A stretch of DNA of 44,722 nucleotides from Deltaproteobacteria bacterium (GTDB lineage: Bacteria; Myxococcota; Myxococcia; Myxococcales; 40CM-4-68-19): NCBI GenBank assembly GCA_025358085.1, contig JANYKT010000185.1, positions 1-44,722 of the forward strand, read 5' to 3'. The stretch's first letter is position 1. Each line of letters opens with the position of its first letter. The translations under genes were made by a program, and so were the position numbers. Positions 17,720-26,245 of this stretch are shown here, in pieces. Under the pieces are notes generated by a model. That model worked only from the letters and a program-made list of their open reading frames with translations, had not been told where the DNA came from and did no database searches.

Positions 17720-17938
17720 ATGAGCGAAGCGAACGAAGGCGGAGAGAAGAAAGAGCCGCAGCCGCAGGGGCTGCTCATCGTGCAGAGCAAGGTACGCGAC
17801 CAGATCCGCGCCAAGGAGAAGCGCGTCTCCGACGAGTTCATCACCGCGCTCTCGGAGCACGTCGGCAAGACCATTGAAAAGGCCATCGCGCGCGCAACCG
17901 CCAATGGCCGCAGCACGCTTCGCCCCGAGGACATCTAG
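17720..17938 (+). CDS. Short bacterial histone-fold protein
   Basis: 72 residues. A charged N-terminal tail of about 16 residues (MSEANEGGEKKEPQPQ) precedes a histone-fold pattern: helix 1 LIVQSKVRDQIRA, a long helix 2 from VSDEFITALSEHVGKT to AIARATANG, then GRSTLRPEDI, which matches the archaeal-histone loop GRKTxKxEDI with its Arg-Thr pair. The chain ends straight after EDI, so helix 3 is almost absent. Short proteins of this kind occur in Bdellovibrio and other bacteria, where histone-fold proteins bind DNA. A strong GGAGG box precedes the ATG. The alpha/beta hydrolase gene follows after only three bases. DNA binding is inferred, not shown. Confidence 0.78.
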   Translation: MSEANEGGEKKEPQPQGLLIVQSKVRDQIRAKEKRVSDEFITALSEHVGKTIEKAIARATANGRSTLRPEDI

Positions 17939-17941
17939 CGC

Positions 17942-18784
17942 TTGCTGCAGGACCTCGCCCTCGCGGCGATGCGCAAGCTGGTCGAACACGGCGGACAATC
18001 CGGTTGGGCCGCAACGCCCGCCGGACCTCTGCGCTATGTGGTCCGTGGTCCCGTCGGTGCGCCGGAACTCCTACTGCTGCACGGGCTGGGCGATTCGCTG
18101 GCGGGCTGGGCGCAAGTGGTCGGGCCGCTCGCGCGCGAGCGCCGCGTGCACTTGATCGATCTGCCCGGCCACGGCCTCTCCTCACGTCCACCTGACTTTT
18201 GCCTCGAGACGCTGGTGAACTCAGTGCGTCACTACGCCGAGACACTGCGCGCGCCGACAGTGGTCGGGCACTCGCTGGGCGGCTGGATCGCGCTGCGCTT
18301 GGCGTGCGCGAGCAGTCCACCAGCCGGCGGTTCGCGCAGGCTCTCTGGCCTGCAGCTGATCAATCCGGGCGGGGCCAGGCTTGACCGCGCGGCATGGGCG
18401 CCCTTCCGCGAGCTCGTCTCGGCGCGCGACCGCCGCGGGGTCGGGCGCTACCTGGAGGTTGCCTTTCACCGCCCGCCGCTTTTGCTGCGGCTGCTGCCCG
18501 GCGAAGTGATTCGCGCCATGTGGACCGGGACCGCGCAGGGAATCCTCGACGCGATCGCCGAGCAGGACTTTGTCAACGAAGCAGACCTCGCGGCGCTGCA
18601 CCTCCCGGTGCGCATCATCTGGGGCGCGCGCGACCGGCTGTTGCCGGCGGGCACGCTCGACTTCTTTCGCCGCGGCCTGCCCGACGCCGACTTCGTCGAA
18701 CTCCCCGACAGCGGCCACCTCCCTCATCTGGAATCGCCCCGCGCGTTGGCGCGCGCCCTGCTGCTGCCTTGGCGCCCGGGCTAG
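17942..18784 (+). CDS. Alpha/beta-hydrolase fold enzyme
   Basis: 280 residues. The nucleophile elbow GHSLGG places Ser at about 111, Asp231 lies in WGARDRLLPAG and His259 in DSGHLPHLE, completing the triad. The oxyanion HGLGDS is near residue 47. The substrate is not predictable; the sequence resembles general lipolytic or C-C hydrolases. The TTG at 17942 is three bases after the histone-fold stop; an ATG at 17969 is an alternative start. There is no signal peptide, so the protein is cytoplasmic. The tight spacing suggests shared translation with the histone gene. Confidence 0.88.
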   Translation: MLQDLALAAMRKLVEHGGQSGWAATPAGPLRYVVRGPVGAPELLLLHGLGDSLAGWAQVVGPLARERRVHLIDLPGHGLSSRPPDFCLETLVNSVRHYAETLRAPTVVGHSLGGWIALRLACASSPPAGGSRRLSGLQLINPGGARLDRAAWAPFRELVSARDRRGVGRYLEVAFHRPPLLLRLLPGEVIRAMWTGTAQGILDAIAEQDFVNEADLAALHLPVRIIWGARDRLLPAGTLDFFRRGLPDADFVELPDSGHLPHLESPRALARALLLPWRPG

Positions 18785-18824
18785 GCGTTCCAAGAGCCGT
18801 CGCGTTCGCCGCAGCAAACGGCGT

Positions 18825-18862
18825 CTGGTGTCGCCGCCAACAGTTCCTGCGGTGGCGACCAG
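18825..18862 (+). terminator. Possible hairpin after the hydrolase gene
   Basis: CTGG-TCGCC pairs with GGCGA-CCAG with a two-base bulge and an 18-base loop, 41 bases after the stop at 18784. No T-run follows, so a Rho-independent role is doubtful. The rest of the 250-base gap (18785-19034) shows no gene or convincing promoter. Confidence 0.22.
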
Positions 18863-19034
18863 GTTGCCCACGATCCTGCGGCGACTGGTTCATTCCAAAC
18901 ACAGCATGTCGCGCCTCTTCCACTGAGCGGCTCTGAAGCACGGAGCGGCCTGGCGATTGCAGTCCTGCTCGGCGAGTCACTGTTGGCTTTATCCAGGCGC
19001 CAATTGCGGCGTGTCTAAACTCTCGAGGCCACAA

Positions 19035-20219
19035 ATGGTTCCATCGATTCGTCGATTGCAGTCTCTCCGTACGTCTTATCTTGCTGCTCTTTCAGGCTTG
19101 CTGCTCGCTGCCGCGGCCTGTGGAACGGGAGCGCGGCCCACCGCCAATGCCAAAGGGAAAATGGCCTCGGTCCAGACCACTTCGATCCTCGGGACCGCGC
19201 AAGCCTTCGCGGTCCTTGCCGGCTCGACAGTGACCAATACGGGTCTTTCGATTATCAATGACAATGTCGGAGTCAATCCCGGCAGCGCGGTCACCGGATT
19301 CCCGCCCGGCCTCCTGACGGGCGGCACCATCCACATCACAGACAGCGTGACGCTGCAGGCGCAAGGTGACACCACCGCCGCCTACCTGGATCTCGCCGGT
19401 CGACCGTGCGAGTCCGGTCTCACCGGCCAGGACCTCGGCGGCAAGACGCTCAAGGGGGGAGTCTACTGCTTCACCTCGGAGGCCCAGCTGACCGGAACGC
19501 TAGTGCTCGACGCCGAGAACCGCGCCGACGCGCTCTTCATCTTCCAGGTCGCCAGCAAGCTCACGACTGCTTCCGGCGCGTCGGTCCGCCTGATCAACGG
19601 CGCCAGCCCCTGCAACGTGTTCTGGCAGATCGGCAGCTCGGCGACGATCGGGAGCGGCACCGACTTCGTCGGAAACATCCTCGCGCTGACCAGCATCAGC
19701 CTCGGCACCAACGCCTCGCTTGAAGGCCGCGCGCTGGCTCGCAATGCCGCCGTGACGCTGGACTCCAACAAGGTCACCAGCAACATCTGCCAGGACACCA
19801 CCGTCGCCGCCTGCTGCGACGACAGCTCGGTCTGCGGCGGAGCCTGCGTCAACCTTCATAAGGACGCGAACCACTGCGGCACCTGTGGCAAGTCCTGCTC
19901 GGCCAGCGAGATCTGCGCCGGCGGCGCCTGCGAGGCCTGCCCCGCCAGCCGCACCCAGTGCAAGGCTCAGTGCGCCGACCTGACCTCGGATCCCTTCAAC
20001 TGCGGCGCCTGCGGCAACACCTGCGCGGGCAGCCAGACCTGCGTCGCCGGCGTCTGCTCGGATTGCCAGGGGCAGCTTTGCTCCAATCGCTGCGTCGAGA
20101 CGCGGACCGACCGCAACAACTGCGGCGCCTGCGGCAACGCCTGCGCCACCGGACAGTGCTGCCACCAAGGTTCCTGCACCGTGGGAACCGTAGCCTCGGC
20201 GGTCTGCCAGCACCCCTAG
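19035..20219 (+). CDS. DUF3494 (ice-binding-like) exported protein with three Cys-rich C-terminal repeats
   Basis: 394 residues. A basic N-terminus and hydrophobic stretch end at LLAAAAC, so it is exported, possibly as a lipoprotein, although the lipobox is weak. Residues about 45-260 form a DUF3494 beta-solenoid (starting ILGTAQAFAVLAGSTVTNTG and with KGGVYCFTS), the fold of ice-binding proteins and many adhesins. Three repeats follow, each about 35 residues with the core NHCGTCGK, FNCGACGN or NNCGACGN and further Cys pairs, a cysteine-rich type frequent on secreted myxobacterial proteins. Ice binding is not implied; surface binding is more likely. GAGG stands a few bases before the ATG. Confidence 0.85.
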   Translation: MVPSIRRLQSLRTSYLAALSGLLLAAAACGTGARPTANAKGKMASVQTTSILGTAQAFAVLAGSTVTNTGLSIINDNVGVNPGSAVTGFPPGLLTGGTIHITDSVTLQAQGDTTAAYLDLAGRPCESGLTGQDLGGKTLKGGVYCFTSEAQLTGTLVLDAENRADALFIFQVASKLTTASGASVRLINGASPCNVFWQIGSSATIGSGTDFVGNILALTSISLGTNASLEGRALARNAAVTLDSNKVTSNICQDTTVAACCDDSSVCGGACVNLHKDANHCGTCGKSCSASEICAGGACEACPASRTQCKAQCADLTSDPFNCGACGNTCAGSQTCVAGVCSDCQGQLCSNRCVETRTDRNNCGACGNACATGQCCHQGSCTVGTVASAVCQHP

Positions 20220-20296
20220 AAGAGGTCTCGCTCCAAGCGGACAAAGCGGGCGGCGGTAATACGGACGCCGCACGGAGGAGTTGTTAGGCTCGGGAA

Positions 20297-22939
20297 GTGA
20301 GAACCCAACTTCCCAGCGGCCTGACAGTCCTCGTCGAGGAAAACCACGCGGCTCCCGTCGCCGCCATCCAGGTCTGGGTGCGCGTCGGGAGCGCCGATGA
20401 ACGCGACGACGAAGCCGGCCTCGCGCACCTTCACGAGCACATGCTTTTCAAGGGCACCGCGCGCCGGCCGCCGGGCGAGATTGCTCGCGCCATCGAAGCG
20501 GCAGGAGGCGAAATCAACGCCTGGACCAGCTTCGATCAGACCGTCTATCACGTGGTCGTTGCCAGCCAGTTCTTCGCCGAGGGAATGGACGTCCTCGCCG
20601 ACGCAGTCACGAGCGCAGCCTTCGATCCCGACGAGCTCAAGCGGGAAATCGAAGTGGTCTGCGAGGAGATCAAGCGCAGCGAAGATTCGCCCACCCGCAA
20701 GCTCTCCAAAGAACTCTTCGCCAGCTCCTTTTTCAAGCACCCCTACGGCAAGCCGGTCATCGGCAGCGAACAGAGCGTGCGCAGCTTCACGCGCGAGGGG
20801 ATCCTGAAGTTTTATCGCCGCTGGTACCAGCCGCAGAACTGCGTCGTCGCGGTGGTCGGCGACGTCAGCGAGAAGGAAGTCCTCCGGCTCGCCGAGAAGC
20901 TGTTCGTCTGGCCGCAAGGCACCTTCGTGCCGGCGCCAAAGCGTCCCACCGAGCCGCGGCGCGAAAAGCCGGTCTCGCGCCTTAAGCAAGAGCAATTGAA
21001 AGAGGGATATCTGAGCATCGCCTGGCCCGCGCCGCCGCTCGCGCACGACGACGTCGCCGCGCTCGATGCGCTGTCCATCGTGCTGGGCCACGGCGAGGCG
21101 TCCCGCCTGCACCGTGCCATGAAGCGCGACCGGCTCTTGTGCACGGAGGTGCAGGCCAGCTGCTACACGCCGGTCGATCCCGGCCTCACCATCGTCGGCC
21201 TGACGCTGCAGCCCGGGCAGGTGCGCGACGCCGTTCGCGAAGCGCTGGCACAGGTCTATAAAGTCCGCCGCGAAGAGGTGACGCGCGAGGAGCTGGGCCT
21301 CGCCTGCCGCCTGCTGGAAAGCGACGCGGTCTACCAGCGCGAGACGGTGCAGGGCCAGGCGCGCAAGGTCGGCTTCTATGAGTCCAGCGCGGGCGGACTC
21401 GATTTCGAGAAGCGCTACTTCGACAACGTCGCCGCGCTGACTCCTGCTCGCGTTCGCGAGGCGGCTGAGCGGCACATTGATCCCTCGGCGGCGGTGATCT
21501 CCGCGCTGCTCCCGCTCGAGGGCACGGACATCACCGAGCCCGAGCTGACTGGACTACTCGAGGAAGCGGCTCGCGAAGAGCGCGCCCGGCCGCGCACGCC
21601 ACGCAACGAGTCGAAGGCCGCGCAGGCGCCGGAAGTCCGCGAGAAGGTCCGCATCTTCGGGAGCGCCAAGGTGGGGCCGCTCTTGCGCGAGCCGCTCCCC
21701 GGTGGCGGCACGCTCCTGATCAAGGAAGAGCGCGCGGTGCCGCTGGTCGCGCTCCGCGCCGCTTGGATGGGCGGCATGCGCGCCGAGACCGAGAGCAATT
21801 CCGGAATCAACATGATGCTGGCGCGGCTCGCCTCGAAGGGCACCCGGACTCGCGGGCCCGAGCAGATCGTGCGCGAGATGGAGTCGATGGGCGGCTCCAT
21901 GGGTGGCAACTCGGGCCGCAACAGTTTCGGCCTGCGTGCCGAATTCCTTTCGCGCCACCTGACCGCGGGCTTCAACCTCTTCGCCGAGGCATTGACCGAT
22001 CCGGTCTTCGCCGCCGAGGAAGTGCAGCGCGAGCGCACCCTGCAGATCGACGAGCTGCGATCGCGCGACGACAATCCCGCCGGTATTGCATTTTTGCTCT
22101 TCGGCCAGGCGTTGTATCGCACGCACCCGTACCGCTTCGATTCGCTCGGGAACGAGCCCGCGGTGCAGCAGCTCGATCCGGATCGGCTCGCCGCCTATCG
22201 CGCGCAGCAATACGACCCGGGCGCCGTCACGCTCGCGGTGATGGGCGACGTGGACCCGAGCGAAGTGCGCGACCTGGTTCTCAGGCAGCTCGGGCAATCC
22301 GGCAAGCGGCCGAGGTCCGAGCGCCCGCTGATTGCGCCGCCGCAGGAAGCAGCCATCGCCGCGCCGCGCAAGGTGGTGCGCACGATGGACAAGGCGCAGG
22401 CGCACCTGGTGCTGGGCTTCCCCGGCGTCTCGCTCGCGGACGAAGATCGCTTCACGCTCGACGTGCTGAGCGCGGTGCTCTCGGGCCAGGGAGGGCGGCT
22501 CTTCGTCGAGCTGCGGGACAAGCGCAGCCTCGCGTACAGCGTGACCAGCTTCTCCATGGAAGGCGTCGACCCGGGCTACTTCGCGATCTACATCGGCTGC
22601 GGTCCGGGCAAGACGCAAGAGGCGCTGGACGGCATCCGCGCCGAGCTGTACAAAGTCCGCGCGTCCGCGCCCAGCAACGCCGAGCTCGATCGTGCGCGCA
22701 CGCACTTGATCGGCACCCATGCCATCGGGATGCAGCGCAACTCGGCGCGCGCCGCGATGGTGACCTTCGATGAATGCTACGGGCTCGGCGCCGACGCGAG
22801 CTCGAAGTATGCCGAGCACATCGGCGCGGTCACTGCCGACAGCGTGCTTGCCGTGGCGCAGCGGATTCTCAACCAGGACCGCGAGGTGATCGCGCTGGTG
22901 GCGCCCGCGGGCGCGGTCCCCAAAGAGCTGCAGGAGTGA
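20297..22939 (+). CDS. M16-family zinc metallopeptidase, two tandem domains
   Basis: 880 residues, a single chain containing both halves found as separate proteins in mitochondrial processing peptidase. The N-terminal half has the inverted zinc motif HLHEH (His44, Glu47, His48) with the third ligand Glu near 124 in EVVCEEIKRS. The C-terminal half (from about 450) keeps the fold but lacks HXXEH and is probably structural. No signal peptide is evident, so the site of action is unclear. It starts with GTG after a distant GGAGG. Its stop overlaps the prmA start (GTGA), so it belongs to a three-gene operon with prmA and rsmE. Confidence 0.92.
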   Translation: MRTQLPSGLTVLVEENHAAPVAAIQVWVRVGSADERDDEAGLAHLHEHMLFKGTARRPPGEIARAIEAAGGEINAWTSFDQTVYHVVVASQFFAEGMDVLADAVTSAAFDPDELKREIEVVCEEIKRSEDSPTRKLSKELFASSFFKHPYGKPVIGSEQSVRSFTREGILKFYRRWYQPQNCVVAVVGDVSEKEVLRLAEKLFVWPQGTFVPAPKRPTEPRREKPVSRLKQEQLKEGYLSIAWPAPPLAHDDVAALDALSIVLGHGEASRLHRAMKRDRLLCTEVQASCYTPVDPGLTIVGLTLQPGQVRDAVREALAQVYKVRREEVTREELGLACRLLESDAVYQRETVQGQARKVGFYESSAGGLDFEKRYFDNVAALTPARVREAAERHIDPSAAVISALLPLEGTDITEPELTGLLEEAAREERARPRTPRNESKAAQAPEVREKVRIFGSAKVGPLLREPLPGGGTLLIKEERAVPLVALRAAWMGGMRAETESNSGINMMLARLASKGTRTRGPEQIVREMESMGGSMGGNSGRNSFGLRAEFLSRHLTAGFNLFAEALTDPVFAAEEVQRERTLQIDELRSRDDNPAGIAFLLFGQALYRTHPYRFDSLGNEPAVQQLDPDRLAAYRAQQYDPGAVTLAVMGDVDPSEVRDLVLRQLGQSGKRPRSERPLIAPPQEAAIAAPRKVVRTMDKAQAHLVLGFPGVSLADEDRFTLDVLSAVLSGQGGRLFVELRDKRSLAYSVTSFSMEGVDPGYFAIYIGCGPGKTQEALDGIRAELYKVRASAPSNAELDRARTHLIGTHAIGMQRNSARAAMVTFDECYGLGADASSKYAEHIGAVTADSVLAVAQRILNQDREVIALVAPAGAVPKELQE

Positions 22940-23787
22940 GCTGGGCACTGGTCGTCAGTGCGCCCGAGGAGGAGGCCGAGCTGGTCGCCTCCGAGCTGTT
23001 CGACTCGGGCGCGCTGGGCGTCGAAGTGCAGGACCACTCGCTGCCGCTGATGCCCGGCACGCCCGCGCTGCCCGACGGACGAGCGCGGCTCATTGCGCAC
23101 TTCGCCTCGCGCGAGGAAGTTTTCGAGCTGGCCCAGCTGACCTCCGGCGAGCCGCTCGAGATCGAGGAGCAGGACTGGAGCGTCTCCTGGCGCGCGCATC
23201 ACAAGACCATGCGGATGGGCCCGCGCTCATGGGTGCGGCCTCCGTGGGAAGAGCTCAAGCTTTCACCTGGCGAGGTCGCGGTGGCGATCGATCCGGGCAT
23301 GGCCTTCGGCACCGGCAGCCACCCGACGACCTCGCTGTGCTGCGAGCGCGTGGACGAATTGCTGCAGACGTTTCCAGGCGCGGACGTGCTCGACATCGGC
23401 ACCGGCACAGGCGTCATCGCTCTGATCGCGGCCAGGCTGGGCGCGGCCCGCGTGGTGGGCACCGAGAACGATCCGGTCGCGCTCGCGGCGGCCCGCAAAG
23501 GCGCGGCTTTGAATGGCATTGATTCCGTTGATTGGCTGCTGGCGGAGAATCCCGATGACGTGCCGGGTGAGTTCGGGATCGTGATCGCGAATATCCTGCT
23601 GAATCCATTGGAAGAGCTGGCGGTGCAGATTGCGCAGCGTGTTGCGCCCCGGGGCCGGCTGGTCTTGTCCGGCCTGCTTTCGGCGCAAGGGGACGCGGCG
23701 GTGCACGCGTATGTCCAGCAAGGCTTGCGCTATGTCGAGCGCAAGGAGCGGGACGGCTGGTGCCGCGTCGAGCTCGCGCGCGATTGA
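22936..23787 (+). CDS. prmA: Ribosomal protein L11 methyltransferase
   Basis: 283 residues. The SAM-binding motif is VLDIGTGTGVIALIAA, with FGTGSHPTT before it and the acceptor motif VIANILLNPL after it, all characteristic of PrmA, which trimethylates ribosomal protein L11. The GTG at 22936 overlaps the M16 stop by four bases, and its frame runs upstream through that gene without being real. The stop overlaps the rsmE start, so all three are translationally coupled. The N-terminal L11-docking part is present (WALVVSAPEEEAELV). Confidence 0.95.
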   Translation: MSWALVVSAPEEEAELVASELFDSGALGVEVQDHSLPLMPGTPALPDGRARLIAHFASREEVFELAQLTSGEPLEIEEQDWSVSWRAHHKTMRMGPRSWVRPPWEELKLSPGEVAVAIDPGMAFGTGSHPTTSLCCERVDELLQTFPGADVLDIGTGTGVIALIAARLGAARVVGTENDPVALAAARKGAALNGIDSVDWLLAENPDDVPGEFGIVIANILLNPLEELAVQIAQRVAPRGRLVLSGLLSAQGDAAVHAYVQQGLRYVERKERDGWCRVELARD

Positions 23788-24503
23788 TGCGCCGTCTCTT
23801 CATTCCACCTGCGCAACTGAATAGCTCCGGCTCCGGCTCCGGCGTACGGCTGACTCCCGAGCAGTCGCGCTATCTCAACACGGTGCTGCGGCTGCGCGAA
23901 GGAGATGCACTGGAGATCTTCGACGGCCTCGGAGCCCGCTATCCGGCGCAACTCGAATCGGCGGAGATGGTCCGCGTCGGTGACCGGCTCGTCGATGAGG
24001 TCCGCGCGCTCGATGTGGTGCTCGCGCAGGCTCTGGCCAAGGGCGAGAAGATGGACTTGATCGTGCAGAAAGCCACGGAGCTGGGCGTCTCGCGCATCGC
24101 GCCCTTCATCGCGGAGCGCTCGGTGGTCAAGCTTTCGGCCGAGCGCGGCGCGTCGCGCATCGAGCGTTTCCGCCGCATCGCGCAGGAGGCGGCGCGCCAG
24201 TGCGGCCGGGCCGACGTGCCTTTCATTGATGAGCCGCAGCCGCTGTCAGCGCTGCTCGAGGAGAGCCGGCTGTGTCTGGTGCTTCACCCGCTCACGCCGC
24301 TGCGGCTGTCGGCAGCCGCGCGCGGCGTCTCGCGTCTTCTTCTCGCCGTCGGCCCCGAGGGCGGCTTCTCTCCGGCCGAACTCGAGCTTGCGCAACGAGC
24401 GGGCGCGCTGACCGTGGGGCTGGGGCCCCTGGTGCTCCGGACCGAGACGGCTGGCCTGGTCGCTCTTGCCGTGCTGCAGCACCTGCACGGCGCGATTGGA
24501 TAG
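23787..24503 (+). CDS. rsmE: 16S rRNA (uracil-1498-N3) methyltransferase
   Basis: 238 residues. The SPOUT-fold signature is seen as AVGPEGGFSPAELE, with LGPLVLRTETA forming the trefoil knot. The N-terminal PUA-like domain starts with MRRLFIPPAQL and contains LRLREGDALEIFDG. It methylates U1498 of 16S rRNA in the ribosomal decoding region. The ATG at 23787 overlaps the prmA stop as TGATG, which fixes the start; a frame start at 23760 lies inside prmA and is rejected. Confidence 0.95.
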   Translation: MRRLFIPPAQLNSSGSGSGVRLTPEQSRYLNTVLRLREGDALEIFDGLGARYPAQLESAEMVRVGDRLVDEVRALDVVLAQALAKGEKMDLIVQKATELGVSRIAPFIAERSVVKLSAERGASRIERFRRIAQEAARQCGRADVPFIDEPQPLSALLEESRLCLVLHPLTPLRLSAAARGVSRLLLAVGPEGGFSPAELELAQRAGALTVGLGPLVLRTETAGLVALAVLQHLHGAIG

Positions 24504-24610
24504 CGGGCACCGCAACCGCACCGCAGAAGCTCATCGCGCATCGTATCGGTTAAAGCTTAACGGCGAGATTCCCTCCGGGTTCTGCTCGGTGCAGCGGACG
24601 AAAGGACGTC

Positions 24611-24988
24611 ATGAGAAAGCTCGAGCTGTTCGCGGCTGCTTTACTCTTCGTTACTTCAGCCAGCGCGGCCAAAGCCGGTCCGCCAGGAGTGTCTCTCCGG
24701 CTGAGAGGTGCGCCCGCCCGGTCACTCGCCGCAGCTCCAACCGAGCAGACCTGCGCTGTGCCTCTGCTCGCTCCAGTCGGCTTTATCGATGGATCCGACG
24801 GCCTTGCCATCGCCACCCACCCGACGGCGCGACTCGACCAGCAAGAACTGCACAGCCTTTCGCTCGCGTCGCTGGTTCAGCTGCGGCTCGACTTCCGCGG
24901 CCCCTCTCTGTTCGTCATCGGCACGCCCATGCGCGCAGGCGAGCAGCTGACGCCGACCGGCTGGCGGCCGCGCTGGCCGTTCTGCTGA
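24611..24988 (+). CDS. Small exported protein of unknown function
   Basis: 125 residues. A typical signal peptide (MRKLELFAAALLFVTSASA, cleavage near AKA) is followed by a short, Leu/Pro-rich mature part with two cysteines, one near residue 48 and one as the last residue (WRPRWPFC), which could form a disulfide. No family is recognised. A ribosome site AAAGGA stands nine bases before the ATG. The gene lies 107 bases after rsmE on the same strand; the gap holds only a weak 5-bp dyad (GTTAA and TTAAC, near 24548-24560). Confidence 0.6.
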   Translation: MRKLELFAAALLFVTSASAAKAGPPGVSLRLRGAPARSLAAAPTEQTCAVPLLAPVGFIDGSDGLAIATHPTARLDQQELHSLSLASLVQLRLDFRGPSLFVIGTPMRAGEQLTPTGWRPRWPFC

Positions 24989-25035
24989 ACTAAGCTTGCG
25001 AGCCCGCGAACTGGCGGTCCGGTCAGGTAAGCTTC

Positions 25036-25371
25036 CTAGTCCAGCTTGAGCCGCGCGATGCGCGCGCAGGCCTTGCCGAGGCGGTCCACAGCCTCGGCCA
25101 CGTTTCCGCCCGGCTCAACCTGGACCGCGATTGTGTCGCGCTTGAAATTCAGATCGTTCATCCGGCAGATGCCTTCGATGGTGAGTCGCACCCGCTGCGG
25201 CAGACGCTGAAGCTTCTGGCGGATGCGCTCGACAGTGACTCCGGCGTCGCTGATGACCGCGCCCCCGGGACCGATCCGCACCTGTGCCTGAACAGCGCTG
25301 CCGTCGGCCTGCCGGTGCCCGGTGGGAAAGACTCCATCGAGCGGCCCTGCATCTTCTGCTGGTTCTGCCAT
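25036..25371 (-). CDS. Unknown small protein
   Basis: 111 residues from the ATG at 25371. No family is recognised. The central QVRIGPGGAVISDAGVTVERI and C-terminal RLKLD give an alpha/beta look; it has no signal peptide or membrane helix. The frame stays open to a TTG at 25407, next to the stop of the rhomboid-like gene, and a GTG at 25389 is a third possible start, so the N-terminus is uncertain. It is downstream of the rhomboid-like gene on the same strand and is probably cotranscribed with it. Confidence 0.55.
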   Translation of the reverse strand: MAEPAEDAGPLDGVFPTGHRQADGSAVQAQVRIGPGGAVISDAGVTVERIRQKLQRLPQRVRLTIEGICRMNDLNFKRDTIAVQVEPGGNVAEAVDRLGKACARIARLKLD

Positions 25372-25410
25372 GCGAGAGACGATGATCACCGTGCAGCGGG
25401 CAGGCAAGCC

Positions 25411-26208
25411 TCAATGCGCCCGGGCGTGCTCCAGGCAGAACTCGGTCAGCTTGCCTTTGCATTTCTCGGCGCAGTCGCAGACGCGGAACTCGAGCGACCG
25501 GTCATCGGCGTCACTCTTGCCGCAGAGCGCGCAGACGCGGGCCTTGCGCGCCGCCTGCGGCTCGGGCTGCCAGCGCGCGGTCGCCTGCCGCTGGCGCGCG
25601 CGGCCGCGCAGCTTGTCCAAAAGCGGACCGGCGAAGAAAAGAAAATAGTTCAGCATGGCCACGGCGATGCCGGCACGGATGGCTGGCGTGCCGAAAATAA
25701 AGCTCCACACCAGGAGCCCGCCGCTGAAGAACCCGAGCCACTTCACCCGTATCGGAAACACCAGGAGCAGGATCTCGTTCTCGGGGAACTCGGTGGCAAA
25801 GGCGAGCAGAACAGAGAGATTCAGATACTGATTGGTGACACTACCAACAAAGAGCGCTGCGCCAATCGTGCCGATGACGCCAAGCAGATAGTAGAAGTCG
25901 AAGCGCAGCGCGCCCCAGTGGGCCTCCAGCGAGTTGCCGATGCTGAAAAGGAACATCAGGGCGAAGAGCGTGAAGAGCGGTCCCAATGCCCCGCTCCCGC
26001 CGCCCCAGGGCAGGAAAAGGAAGGTGACGAGTCGCCAGACCTCGCCCGCGCGCACGGCGCCGAGGTCGAGCGTGAGCAACCCCAGCGCTTCAGGTTTCAG
26101 GAACGTCATCAGGTAAACGAGCGCCGAGCCACCGACGATGAACCAGATCAGGTGCGTCGGCGCATACCGGCCGAAGCGGCGTTCGAGGCTCGCGAGAAAG
26201 CGGTCCAT
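25411..26208 (-). CDS. Rhomboid-like membrane protein lacking catalytic residues, with C-terminal Cys cluster
   Basis: 265 residues with six or so hydrophobic segments in a rhomboid-like arrangement (GEVWRLVTFLFLPWG, FPIRVKWLGFF). The rhomboid protease motif GxSG is replaced by NLSV, and the last membrane helix (IAVAMLNYFLFF) lacks the catalytic histidine, so it should be an inactive relative of the derlin/iRhom kind. The cytoplasmic tail has CALCGK, then CDCAEKCKG and CLEH, a set able to bind zinc. The role is unknown. It diverges from pdxH across a perfect dyad. Confidence 0.78.
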   Translation of the reverse strand: MDRFLASLERRFGRYAPTHLIWFIVGGSALVYLMTFLKPEALGLLTLDLGAVRAGEVWRLVTFLFLPWGGGSGALGPLFTLFALMFLFSIGNSLEAHWGALRFDFYYLLGVIGTIGAALFVGSVTNQYLNLSVLLAFATEFPENEILLLVFPIRVKWLGFFSGGLLVWSFIFGTPAIRAGIAVAMLNYFLFFAGPLLDKLRGRARQRQATARWQPEPQAARKARVCALCGKSDADDRSLEFRVCDCAEKCKGKLTEFCLEHARAH

Positions 26209-26216
26209 GGCGGGCT

Positions 26217-26234
26217 CTTAACACGAGTGTTAAG
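26217..26234. promoter_or_regulatory. Perfect 18-bp dyad between divergent genes
   Basis: CTTAACAC-GA-GTGTTAAG is a perfect inverted repeat with 8-bp arms around a two-base centre. It sits in the 37-base gap between the starts of the rhomboid-like gene (26208, leftward) and pdxH (26246, rightward). The AT-rich TTAACA-like arms stand out in this GC-rich region and resemble operators of TetR-type repressors. It could control both genes. Confidence 0.6.
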
Positions 26235-26245
26235 TTCCCGCGCCC

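Noticed and set aside
18982-19000. Possible sigma-54 site (TGGC, then GGC) upstream of the DUF3494 gene
   Set aside because: The spacing is right but the minus-12 box lacks the TTGC core, so the match is too weak to list.
24548-24560. GTTAA-AGC-TTAAC inverted repeat before the small exported protein
   Set aside because: Only 5-bp arms and no consistent promoter context, so it was not listed as a regulatory site.
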